6,906 nucleotides of DNA from an uncultured Mesocricetibacter sp. (GCA_905373425.1 CAJPST010000118.1:1-6906), one strand, 5' to 3'. Numbered from the stretch's first letter, positions 1 to 5,616 are shown. Made by a program: numbers and translations. Notes: generated by a model from the sequence alone, not told the origin.

Positions 1-629
1 TCGGTAGTGTTTTTCTAGCCGGATTAGCATCTTTTCTGTCACCTTGCATTTTTCCAATTGTTCCAGTTTATTTGGGTATTCTGAGTAAGGGTGGGAGGAA
101 AATTTTAAATACGTTGCTATTTATTTTGGGCCTATCGTTGACATTTGTTAGTTTAGGGTTCAGCTTCGGTTTCTTGGGAAGTATCTTATTTAGCAACACA
201 ATCCGTGTCATTGCCGGTATTATTGTGATTATTCTTGGTATTCATCAATTGGGTATTCTGAAAATTAATCTTCTGGAACATACCAAGCTAGTGGAAATTA
301 AAACTGATGGGAAAAATTCTTCGTTAGAAGCCCTTGTATTGGGATTAACCTTTAGTCTTGGTTGGACTCCTTGTATCGGGCCAATTTTAACATCTGTATT
401 GGCACTGTCAGGAGACGAAAGCTCCGCACTTTACGGCGGTGGAATGATGTTTGTTTATGTATTAGGTTTGTCATTGCCTTTCGTTATGTTTTCATTCTTT
501 TCCGATGAATTATTAAAAAGAAGCAAATTATTAAACAAACATTTGGATAAATTCAAATTTATTGGTGGAATACTGATTATTTTAATGGGAATTTTACTAA
601 TTACCAATAAGTTACATATTTTCATGTAA
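1..629 (+). CDS. ccdA: CcdA-type cytochrome c biogenesis / thiol:disulfide transporter, 5' end cut by window
   Basis: Inner-membrane protein that passes electrons from cytoplasmic thioredoxin to periplasmic thioredoxin-like proteins (established for CcdA and the DsbD membrane domain). The frame is open from base 3, so the gene begins left of the window; a TTG at 72 is only an internal Leu codon. The first visible residues hold the hallmark FLSPCIFPIVP (Cys at visible residue 15), and the partner motif LGWTPCIGP puts the second redox Cys at about residue 124. These are the two cysteines of the CcdA pair. Hydrophobic stretches at roughly 1-25, 35-64, 67-86, 109-135, 143-168 and 186-202 fit the six-helix fold. 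About 208 residues are visible, so only a short N-terminus is missing. A 21-bp gap to the thioredoxin gene implies one operon. A DsbD/ScsB-type protein is less likely because no C-terminal thioredoxin domain follows. Confidence 0.93.
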   Translation, partial: GSVFLAGLASFLSPCIFPIVPVYLGILSKGGRKILNTLLFILGLSLTFVSLGFSFGFLGSILFSNTIRVIAGIIVIILGIHQLGILKINLLEHTKLVEIKTDGKNSSLEALVLGLTFSLGWTPCIGPILTSVLALSGDESSALYGGGMMFVYVLGLSLPFVMFSFFSDELLKRSKLLNKHLDKFKFIGGILIILMGILLITNKLHIFM

Positions 630-630
630 C
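611..630 (+). other. small inverted repeat over the ccdA stop codon
   Basis: GTTACAT (611-617) and ATGTAAC (624-630) are a perfect 7-bp dyad with a 6-base loop, spanning the ccdA stop codon (627-629). No T-run follows and the next gene's ribosome binding site starts 7 bases later, so it is not a terminator. It could mark an mRNA processing or stability point, or be chance in AT-rich DNA. Confidence 0.35.
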
Positions 631-650
631 ATAGTATAGGAAAACAAAAA

Positions 651-1124
651 ATGAAAAAAATATTCGGTTTGATTTTAATGTTACTTAGTTTTAATGCAGT
701 TGCAGAAGGAGATAAAAGTTTGCAGGATATTCAATTTAAAGATATTAATAATAATGTTGTGACATTAGAAAAATATAAAGGCAAGAATATTTATATTAAA
801 ATGTGGGCATCTTGGTGTCCAATTTGTTTGGCCGGATTAGCTGAAATTGACGAGTTAAGTACAGTTCCAAATAAAGGTTTTGAAGTCATTACGATTGTTT
901 CTCCGGATCAAAAAGGAGAAAAAAGCAGCGAAAAATTTATCGAATGGTATAAAGGATTAGAATATAAGAATATCGTTGTATTATTAGACGAAAAAGGTGA
1001 GGTTCTAAAAAGAACAAATGTCAGAGGGTATCCTTCCAGTGTTTTTCTGAATTCAGAGCTAAATATAAAAAAAGTTGTCGCGGGGCATTTAAACTCAGAG
1101 CAAATTAAAGAAATGAGTAAGTAA
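651..1124 (+). CDS. periplasmic thioredoxin-like (TlpA/PilB-N-terminal type) thiol reductase
   Basis: Secreted 157-residue thioredoxin-fold protein. Residues 1-18 form a signal peptide: a KK start, a hydrophobic core and an AVA cleavage site before Glu19. The active site is WCPIC, with Cys56 and Cys59, and the cis-proline motif is RGYP at Pro128. The pattern VSPDQKG...EWYKGLEY...YPSSVFLN resembles, from memory, the N-terminal thioredoxin domain of neisserial PilB/MsrAB, which reduces the fused methionine sulfoxide reductase domains. The inferred role is to take electrons from the upstream CcdA protein and deliver them to a periplasmic MsrAB; a cytochrome c maturation role is the main alternative. 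AGGA at 638-641 is a good ribosome binding site 9 bases before the ATG. By eye the gene is richer in A and T than the ribosomal genes of the window. No forward terminator follows it. Confidence 0.88.
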   Translation: MKKIFGLILMLLSFNAVAEGDKSLQDIQFKDINNNVVTLEKYKGKNIYIKMWASWCPICLAGLAEIDELSTVPNKGFEVITIVSPDQKGEKSSEKFIEWYKGLEYKNIVVLLDEKGEVLKRTNVRGYPSSVFLNSELNIKKVVAGHLNSEQIKEMSK

Positions 1125-1126
1125 TT

Positions 1127-1167
1127 AAAAAAACAGGCGTAAACTATCTATATAGAAGCTACGCCTG
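1127..1167 (-). terminator. intrinsic terminator of the carbonic anhydrase gene
   Basis: CAGGCGTA (1134-1141) and TACGCCTG (1160-1167) form a perfect 8-bp stem. Read on the minus strand it is followed by seven T residues (1133-1127), which is the terminator signature for the gene ending at 1200. The 18-base loop can close further through CTAT/ATAG (1144-1147 with 1152-1155). On the plus strand the stem is preceded by A7 and followed by ATAATC, so it is not a canonical terminator for the thioredoxin gene, though it is the only hairpin between the convergent genes. Confidence 0.8.
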
Positions 1168-1199
1168 ATAATCAGTTATTACACAAATATCTTATAATT

Positions 1200-1970
1200 T
1201 TATTCTACGATCACTCGAGAATTAATAGGTTGAATAGGACGATTATTATTACCATGCATCAAAGCAGAGAATGCATCTACTTGAGCTTGACCAATGGTAT
1301 CATAGTTCTTCAACACTAACCAATTTACGCCTTCAGAGCAAGGAGGTGTAGTTAAAGAACCGTTAAAACGGTAATAATCCCGTTTTTTAGGAATTAATGT
1401 TGCAGGATCAAATGCTGTTTCAAGAGTATATTTCTCCCCTGCTTTTGACGGTAAATTTTTCCAAATAGGCGCTAAGCGTTGATTATCACCTTTTAATTCA
1501 TATAATACGCCAACTACAGCTAAGTTACCTTGCGCATCAGCATGAACAAAATGAGCCTCGAACGGGAAGGATTTCCCTTTAATGTGGTTTTCACTCGGCA
1601 CGTGGAAATGGAATTGTTTAAGTGTATAGGATTTTCCTTCAAACTGTAACACGTTAGTGGTGTCTTTGAAGTCCACTTGAATGGTATGACCATTATTAAC
1701 CACTTCTACATTAGAAGGATGATAATCCATTTTTATTGGCGATAATTTTCCATCAATCGCATTTGTGATATTTACCGGTGATTGGTTTTTACCTTCACCA
1801 CAAATACGGAATTTTGGAGAAAGTTCACCCCAATGTTCCGGAGATTCATGGCCCGTATAGCCCCAATGGCTATGTTTCTCTTGTGGTTTAGCATTCTGCT
1901 CCGTAGTTTGAGTACAAGCGGCTAATACTAAAGAACCAAGCGTAACCGTAAAAATTCTGGATATTTTCAT
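1200..1970 (-). CDS. alpha-class carbonic anhydrase, predicted lipoprotein
   Basis: Zinc enzyme interconverting CO2 and bicarbonate, predicted in the cell envelope. Residues 1-19 are a lipoprotein signal with lipobox LAAC (Cys19). Thr at the next position argues against inner-membrane retention, so the inner leaflet of the outer membrane is likely. The alpha-CA domain runs from about residue 35 to the end. Zinc ligands are His121 and His123 (QFHFHVPSEN) and His140 (EAHFVHAD). SLTTPPCSEG supplies the gatekeeper Thr207, NNGHTIQV the probable proton-shuttle His95, and Cys57/Cys211 the usual disulfide. PSEN replaces the commoner PSEH; from memory the neisserial enzyme also has PSEN. The length (256) is normal for the family. 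AAGAAGGA (1980-1987) lies 9 bases before the ATG. The gene follows cysB by 75 bases with no strong terminator between, so read-through from cysB is possible. Confidence 0.95.
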   Translation of the reverse strand: MKISRIFTVTLGSLVLAACTQTTEQNAKPQEKHSHWGYTGHESPEHWGELSPKFRICGEGKNQSPVNITNAIDGKLSPIKMDYHPSNVEVVNNGHTIQVDFKDTTNVLQFEGKSYTLKQFHFHVPSENHIKGKSFPFEAHFVHADAQGNLAVVGVLYELKGDNQRLAPIWKNLPSKAGEKYTLETAFDPATLIPKKRDYYRFNGSLTTPPCSEGVNWLVLKNYDTIGQAQVDAFSALMHGNNNRPIQPINSRVIVE

Positions 1971-1979
1971 TGTGTGTAA

Positions 1980-1987
1980 TCCTTCTT
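1980..1987 (-). promoter_or_regulatory. ribosome binding site of the carbonic anhydrase gene
   Basis: AAGAAGGA on the minus strand, 9 bases before the ATG at 1968-1970. It fixes the start, which in turn gives a complete lipoprotein signal peptide. Confidence 0.75.
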
Positions 1988-2045
1988 AAAAATCAATAAG
2001 TTTTATTAAGTCTTATAAAGAGACCACACAATCTTAAGTAATAAT

Positions 2046-3017
2046 CTAGCGCACTTCAAGCGCTATTTTTTCAAACAATTTTTGCACACCATTACGATCA
2101 CGCAAACGCTCTACTTTTTCTACTAAAGAACGTGTCAAATGCGGTGAAAAGAAATTGATAAAATCATACATATAATTACGCAGAAATGTACTATGTTTAA
2201 ATGCAATCTGCGTCGTGCTGGATTTAAACAAATGGCTCGCATCAATTGCAACCAAATCCGTATCAGCCTCCGTATGAGCCATTGACGCTATAATCCCCAC
2301 GCCTATTCCCAAACGCACATAGGTTTTAATAGTATCTGCATCCGTTGCCGTAAAAACAATATTTGGCAAAATTCCCTCTTTATTGAACGCATAATCTAAA
2401 TCGGACATTCCGGTAAAACCAAAGGTATAAGTCACCAGCGGATATTTTCCCAGTTCTTCCAGCGTTAATTCTTTACATTTAGCCAACGGGTGGTCAGACT
2501 TCACAATGACCGAACGATTCCAACGATAACATGGTAGCAAAACCACATCATCAAATAGATATTGTGCTTCGGTAGTAATAGCCAGATCCACTTCCCCTGA
2601 TAATAACGCGTCATAAATTTGAGTAGGCGAACCTTGGTGAATATGTAAACTAACATCAGGATATTGCGCCGAAAAACGCTCAACAACCGAGGGTAATACA
2701 TAGCGGGCTTGCGTGTTAGTCGTGGCAATACGTAATATGCCATGATTAGGCTGAGTATATTCGGTTGCAACCGCTTTAATTGCTTGTGTTTTAACCAATA
2801 ATTCGCGGGCGATGGCAATAATTTTCTTGCCGGCAGGAGTAATTGCTTTAATATGTTTTCCGTTACGCTCAAAAATCTCCAATCCGAGCTCCTCCTCAAG
2901 CAGCCTTACCTGCTTACTGATCCCAGGCTGTGAGGTATAAAGCGAATTAGCCGCTTCGGTAACATTTAAATTTTGATTAGCGATTTCAACGATATAACGT
3001 AATTGCTGGATTTTCAT
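2046..3017 (-). CDS. cysB: LysR-type transcriptional regulator CysB
   Basis: Cytoplasmic tetrameric activator of cysteine biosynthesis and sulfur assimilation genes; the inducer in enteric bacteria is N-acetylserine. The protein is 323 residues, against 324 in E. coli as I recall it. The N-terminal helix-turn-helix lies at about residues 17-40 (TEAANSLYTSQPGISKQV). The ligand-binding domain keeps TTNTQAR (Thr100, Thr102, Gln103), Thr149 and Thr202 (TFGFTG), which correspond in number to the sulfate-contacting residues of the enteric protein. One difference is Asn101 where enteric CysB has His. The ATG at 3015-3017 is chosen over one four codons upstream (3027-3029) because MKIQQLRYIVE matches the family start and GAGAAG lies just before it. 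It follows rluB by 82 bases and is probably co-transcribed with it. Confidence 0.95.
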   Translation of the reverse strand: MKIQQLRYIVEIANQNLNVTEAANSLYTSQPGISKQVRLLEEELGLEIFERNGKHIKAITPAGKKIIAIARELLVKTQAIKAVATEYTQPNHGILRIATTNTQARYVLPSVVERFSAQYPDVSLHIHQGSPTQIYDALLSGEVDLAITTEAQYLFDDVVLLPCYRWNRSVIVKSDHPLAKCKELTLEELGKYPLVTYTFGFTGMSDLDYAFNKEGILPNIVFTATDADTIKTYVRLGIGVGIIASMAHTEADTDLVAIDASHLFKSSTTQIAFKHSTFLRNYMYDFINFFSPHLTRSLVEKVERLRDRNGVQKLFEKIALEVR

Positions 3018-3021
3018 AAAT

Positions 3022-3027
3022 CTTCTC
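3022..3027 (-). promoter_or_regulatory. ribosome binding site deciding the cysB start
   Basis: GAGAAG on the minus strand, 4 bases before the ATG at 3015-3017. The alternative ATG at 3027-3029 overlaps this site and has no comparable purine run ahead of it, which together with homology favours the shorter 323-residue protein. Confidence 0.6.
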
Positions 3028-3034
3028 ATTGCTT

Positions 3035-3088
3035 ACCGCACATTTCAGATAATCGCTTAAATCGGGAGCTTAAAATAAAAAGTGCGGT
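3035..3088 (-). other. inverted uptake-sequence-like pair in the rluB-cysB gap
   Basis: A perfect uptake core (3080-3088) faces a one-mismatch core ACCGCACAT (3035-3043). The transcript can pair ACCGCAC with GTGCGGT, a 7-bp stem with a loop of about 40 bases, ending 7 bases before the cysB ribosome binding site. No T-run follows, so it is not an intrinsic terminator. It may influence cysB translation or be a decayed uptake-sequence pair. Confidence 0.4.
3080..3088 (+). repeat. Hin-type DNA uptake signal sequence core
   Basis: Perfect AAGTGCGGT followed by GAATTTTC and then TTATTTTTTAT at the expected spacing, the full extended Pasteurellaceae consensus. It is intergenic between rluB and cysB. 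The type IV pilus uptake machinery of naturally competent Pasteurellaceae prefers DNA carrying this site. Confidence 0.93.
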
Positions 3089-3099
3089 GAATTTTCAGC

Positions 3100-4137
3100 T
3101 TATTTTTTATAACGCTTACTTAATTCTGCATAGCGTTTCACTGCTTTACGAATTTGTCCTGTTTTGGCACGTTGTGTTTTTTTAGTAACGTCTAATTTAC
3201 TTTCTGTTTCCGGTGGTAATCCTACTAATTCGCGCAAGTAATTCACATTTTCCAAATCCATTTCCTGCCAACCGCCACGCGGTAGTGATTTCATCAGCTT
3301 AATATTACCGTAGCGGATGCGGATTAAACGACTAACTTGAATGCCTTGACTTTCCCATAAACGACGGACTTCTCGATTACGCCCTTCCATTAAGGTGACA
3401 TCAAACCACTGATTTAATCCTGTCCCACCGACAGGTTTAATCGTTTTGAAATTAGCAGGACCATCTTCCAATTGTACGCCTTTTTTCAACCGCACTAACA
3501 TAGCATCATCCACTTGACCGAAAACGCGCACGGAGTATTCACGCTCAACTTCACGACTCGGATGCATTAAGCGATTAGCAAGTTCACCGTCGGTCGTAAA
3601 TAGTAATAACCCGGAGGTATTGATATCCAAACGTCCTACCGCAACCCAACGCGCACCGGTTAAGCGCGGTAAACGGTCGAATACAGTAGCACGACCTTCA
3701 GGATCATGACGCGTACATAACTCCCCTTCAGGCTTGTAATACATTAACACCCTACAGACTTCTTTCTGAACTTGCATTAAATTGATAAGGTGCCCGTCAA
3801 TACGAACTTTTACACCTGAATTAACATCAATGCGATCGCCTAAGCTTGCGATTTTTCCATCCACGCTAACGCGATTCTGAGAGATCATTGCTTCGATTTC
3901 ACGGCGCGATCCCTGCCCTGCACAGGCTAATACTTTGTGTAATTTTTCTCCTTTCACATGACCGCTTTTCATCGGCTTAACTGCAGTTTTAGCAGCAACC
4001 GCCTTTGACGTGGATTGCTTTGAAAAATCGCCTTGTTTTTTGACCGCACTTTTATGTACGCCTTTCTCTGTTTCACGCTTAAAGTGCGGTTGGTTTTCAG
4101 CCGATTTTTTAGTACGACTGTTTTGTCGAAATACCAT
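3100..4137 (-). CDS. rluB: 23S rRNA pseudouridine synthase RluB with N-terminal extension
   Basis: Converts a uridine of 23S rRNA (U2605 in E. coli numbering) to pseudouridine in the peptidyl transferase region. The S4-like RNA-binding domain spans about residues 64-112 (KLHKVLACAGQGSRREIE), and the RsuA-family catalytic domain about 128-300. GRLDINTSGLLLFTTDG carries the catalytic Asp171, and EGRNREVRRLWES is the conserved C-terminal family motif. The last 40 residues are a basic tail. Residues 1-62 are a Lys/Ser/Ala-rich, probably disordered extension absent from E. coli RluB as I recall it, and two uptake sequences are embedded in its coding DNA. The start at 4137 is supported by AGGA (4144-4147) 6 bases upstream. 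An internal Met56 is possible but has no better site. RluF/RluE are excluded by the RluB-like body and tail. Confidence 0.93.
   Translation of the reverse strand: MVFRQNSRTKKSAENQPHFKRETEKGVHKSAVKKQGDFSKQSTSKAVAAKTAVKPMKSGHVKGEKLHKVLACAGQGSRREIEAMISQNRVSVDGKIASLGDRIDVNSGVKVRIDGHLINLMQVQKEVCRVLMYYKPEGELCTRHDPEGRATVFDRLPRLTGARWVAVGRLDINTSGLLLFTTDGELANRLMHPSREVEREYSVRVFGQVDDAMLVRLKKGVQLEDGPANFKTIKPVGGTGLNQWFDVTLMEGRNREVRRLWESQGIQVSRLIRIRYGNIKLMKSLPRGGWQEMDLENVNYLRELVGLPPETESKLDVTKKTQRAKTGQIRKAVKRYAELSKRYKK
4043..4051 (-). repeat. Hin-type DNA uptake signal sequence core within rluB
   Basis: Perfect core on the minus strand (ACCGCACTT as written on plus) with both AT tracts following on the minus strand. 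It encodes the KSAV residues (29-32) of the RluB extension. Confidence 0.93.
4082..4090 (+). repeat. Hin-type DNA uptake signal sequence core within rluB
   Basis: Perfect AAGTGCGGT followed by TGGTTTTC and GATTTTTTAG, the extended consensus. It encodes PHFK (residues 17-20) of RluB. It lies 30 bases from the previous copy in inverted orientation. Confidence 0.93.
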
Positions 4138-4143
4138 AAATTA

Positions 4144-4147
4144 TCCT
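4144..4147 (-). promoter_or_regulatory. ribosome binding site of rluB
   Basis: AGGA on the minus strand, 6 bases before the ATG at 4135-4137. It supports the long start that includes the N-terminal extension. Confidence 0.6.
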
Positions 4148-4150
4148 ATA

Positions 4151-4171
4151 TTCTATATTTCATATATAGAA
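4151..4171 (-). other. AT-rich hairpin upstream of rluB
   Basis: TTCTATAT (4151-4158) and ATATAGAA (4164-4171) form an 8-bp stem with a 5-base loop directly before the rluB ribosome binding site. A second small hairpin, CGCTT/AAGCG (4175-4179 with 4184-4188), lies between it and the yciO stop. The T-rich run after the second is too weak to call a terminator, so yciO and rluB are probably co-transcribed. Confidence 0.35.
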
Positions 4172-4193
4172 AGTCGCTTTCCCAAGCGTCAGA

Positions 4194-4817
4194 TTAAATA
4201 AAAGGAGCGAGTGAACCGCTACCTTCGCGAATAATAACAGGTTGCGCTTCAGTTAAGTCAACCACTGTAGTCGGTTCTTGTCCTAAATAACCACCGTGAA
4301 TAATCAAATCCACTTGACGCTCTAAACGCTCCCGAATTTCCTCCGGATCAGATTGAGTGATATGCTCCTCGTTCGGCAGCATCAATGAACAGGATAAAAT
4401 CGGCTCACCCAGGACTTTCAATAAATCCAGCGCAATTTGATTGTCCGGCACTCGAATACCAATGGTTTTACGTTTAGAAGTCATCAAACGACGCGGTAAT
4501 TCTTTCGTTGCTGTGAGAATAAACGTATAACGCCCCGGTGTATTATTTTTAATTAGCCGATAAGCAGCGTTAGGCACAACAGCATAATGAGATAACTCCG
4601 ATAAATCACTGCAAACTAAGGTAAAATTGTGCGTTTCAGGTAACTGGCGGATAGCTACGATGCGATCCATCGCGTGCTTATCCCCAATCATGCAACCGAG
4701 GGCATATCCTGAATCCGTCGGATAAACAATTACACCGCCGTTACGCAAAATTTCCACGGCTTGATTAATCAACCGCAACTGCGGGTTTTCAGGATGAATA
4801 TAGAAAAACTGACTCAT
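4194..4817 (-). CDS. yciO: YciO, Sua5/YciO/YrdC-family protein
   Basis: Cytoplasmic paralogue of TsaC/Sua5, the enzymes that make threonylcarbamoyl-AMP for tRNA t6A; the physiological role of YciO itself is not settled. The start MSQFFYIHPENPQ and the blocks VIVYPTDSGYALGC, NNTPGRYTFIL, KRKTIGIRVP and DLIIHGGYLGQEPTTVVDLT match E. coli YciO closely from memory. At 207 residues it lacks the C-terminal Sua5 domain. The ATG at 4815-4817 is chosen over a TTG at 4836-4838: it matches the family start, and a -10-like box at 4851-4856 would leave the TTG almost leaderless. No clear Shine-Dalgarno precedes the ATG. It is probably the first gene of a yciO-rluB-cysB transcript, since a strong terminator lies upstream. 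Confidence 0.92.
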   Translation of the reverse strand: MSQFFYIHPENPQLRLINQAVEILRNGGVIVYPTDSGYALGCMIGDKHAMDRIVAIRQLPETHNFTLVCSDLSELSHYAVVPNAAYRLIKNNTPGRYTFILTATKELPRRLMTSKRKTIGIRVPDNQIALDLLKVLGEPILSCSLMLPNEEHITQSDPEEIRERLERQVDLIIHGGYLGQEPTTVVDLTEAQPVIIREGSGSLAPFI

Positions 4818-4850
4818 AATAGATTTTATAGAAAACAAAAAATTCGTACA

Positions 4851-4892
4851 ATTATAACGAAATTTGCTAAAAGATTATAACGATTTATGCTA
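4851..4892 (-). repeat. tandem 19-bp imperfect repeat carrying two TATAAT boxes, candidate yciO promoter region
   Basis: Two 19-bp units (4851-4869 and 4874-4892) match at 16 of 19 positions with a 23-bp period. Each reads TAGCA...CGTTATAAT on the minus strand and contains a perfect -10 box (4851-4856 and 4874-4879). Initiation from the nearer box would begin around 4844, leaving a leader of about 27 bases. No convincing -35 element stands at 16-18 bases from either box, so the promoter call is tentative; the repeat itself is directly visible. Confidence 0.5.
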
Positions 4893-4897
4893 GAAAA

Positions 4898-4909
4898 TTT
4901 CGTACGAAA
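4898..4909. other. 12-bp perfect palindrome
   Basis: TTTCGTACGAAA is a perfect 12-bp dyad in the gap between the rplT terminator and yciO, upstream of the tandem TATAAT repeats. A near match to its half (AATTCGTAC) recurs at 4841-4849. It could be an operator for a dimeric regulator; no known regulator is assigned. Confidence 0.45.
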
Positions 4910-4919
4910 AAACGGATAT

Positions 4920-4944
4920 AAAAAAGGACGCTTTTCAGCGCCCT
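4920..4944 (-). terminator. intrinsic terminator of the infC-rpmI-rplT operon
   Basis: On the minus strand GGGCGCT and AGCGTCC close on a GAAA tetraloop: a 7-bp stem with one G-U pair, extendable by an A-U pair, followed at once by six T residues (4925-4920). It lies 21 bases after the rplT stop. Confidence 0.92.
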
Positions 4945-4964
4945 AATTTTTCCGTGCTTTATAA

Positions 4965-5318
4965 TTAAAGCGCAGATTTAGCTTTTTCAACTAATGCAGT
5001 GAAAGCTACTTTGTCAAATACTGCGATATCCGCAAGGATCTTACGGTCGATTTCAACAGACGCTTTTTTCAAACCGTTGATAAATTTGCTATAAGATAAA
5101 CCGTTTTGACGAGCCGCTGCGTTGATACGCGCAATCCACAATTGACGGAATTGACGTTTACGTTGACGACGGTCACGATATGCGTATTGACCTGCTTTGA
5201 TCACAGCTTGAAAAGCAACACGATACACGCGTGAACGTGCACCATAATAACCTTTAGCAGCCTTAAGAACTTTCTTATGGCGTGCTCTTGCAATAACACC
5301 ACGTTTTACACGAGCCAT
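4965..5318 (-). CDS. rplT: 50S ribosomal protein L20
   Basis: 23S rRNA-binding protein needed for early 50S assembly. The 117-residue sequence has the highly basic N-terminal half typical of L20 (MARVKRGVIARARHKK, then RDRRQRKRQFRQLWIARINAAARQ) and the globular C-terminal half (YSKFINGLKKASVEIDRKILADIAVFD). It is near-identical to the E. coli protein as I recall it, one residue shorter at the C-terminus. GGAG (5327-5330) sits 8 bases before the ATG. It is the last gene of the infC operon, 66 bases after rpmI. In E. coli L20 represses translation of rpmI and itself by binding an RNA that mimics its rRNA site; the same loop is plausible here but the operator was not identified. Confidence 0.98.
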   Translation of the reverse strand: MARVKRGVIARARHKKVLKAAKGYYGARSRVYRVAFQAVIKAGQYAYRDRRQRKRQFRQLWIARINAAARQNGLSYSKFINGLKKASVEIDRKILADIAVFDKVAFTALVEKAKSAL

Positions 5319-5326
5319 TATTTAAT

Positions 5327-5330
5327 CTCC
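5327..5330 (-). promoter_or_regulatory. ribosome binding site of rplT
   Basis: GGAG on the minus strand, 8 bases before the ATG at 5316-5318. Confidence 0.75.
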
Positions 5331-5384
5331 TATGAAATATTTTTAACTAATTGAACTAATCGTACGTTTTGCTTAAATAACGGC

Positions 5385-5582
5385 TTATGCGTATGGTAAG
5401 CAAGCTACTACTAAAACTTGGTCTGCTTTCGCAACCATTGATTTATGACGTAAATGACGTTTACGTTTAGTTGTCTTTTTAGTCAAAATATGACGTAAGT
5501 GAGATTGTTTACGTTTGAAACCGCCAGAAGCTGTTTTTTTGAAACGCTTAGCAGCACCACGTACTGTTTTAATTTTAGGCAT
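5385..5582 (-). CDS. rpmI: 50S ribosomal protein L35
   Basis: Small basic 50S protein of 65 residues, the standard length. It starts [17 protein letters not shown] and carries the Lys/Arg-rich core [21 protein letters not shown] typical of bacterial L35, ending in VACLPYA. GGAG (5593-5596) lies 10 bases before the ATG. It is the middle gene of infC-rpmI-rplT. The 142-base gap to infC is unusually rich in structure: an inverted uptake-sequence pair and a compact 8-bp hairpin. In E. coli the matching region is part of the L20-controlled translational operator. Confidence 0.97.
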
Positions 5583-5592
5583 TGTTTAATAA

Positions 5593-5596
5593 CTCC
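5593..5596 (-). promoter_or_regulatory. ribosome binding site of rpmI
   Basis: GGAG on the minus strand, 10 bases before the ATG at 5580-5582; it lies 21 bases from the 5617-5635 hairpin. Confidence 0.7.
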
Positions 5597-5616
5597 GCAT
5601 TGTTTAAGTTAATTAC

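Noticed and set aside
72..629. Start of the ccdA gene at TTG 72
   Set aside because: Upstream in-frame codons encode the conserved FLSPCIFP motif, so the true start is outside the window.
1971..2045. Promoter for the carbonic anhydrase gene or terminator for cysB
   Set aside because: Only weak matches are visible (TTGTGT with a poor -10 at 17 bases; a 5-bp AATAA/TTATT stem before T5), not enough to annotate either.
2137..2145. AAATGCGGT in cysB as an uptake sequence
   Set aside because: It has one core mismatch and encodes the PHLTR stretch conserved in enteric CysB, so it is explained by protein conservation.
2501..2899. 132-codon open frame on the minus strand inside cysB
   Set aside because: It lies wholly within cysB in another frame, has no recognisable domain and no ribosome binding site; cysB is matched over its full length.
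3003..3185. Small plus-strand open frame across the cysB start and rluB end
   Set aside because: It is antisense to two solid genes, has an uptake sequence in its middle and shows no protein similarity.
4010..4201. Plus-strand 63-codon frame over the rluB start
   Set aside because: It is antisense to the rluB N-terminal extension and reads the uptake sequences in reverse; no ribosome binding site or homology.
5344..5362. Direct repeat AACTAAT twice in the rpmI-rplT gap
   Set aside because: Two 7-mers in AT-rich DNA with no symmetry or nearby signal; likely chance.
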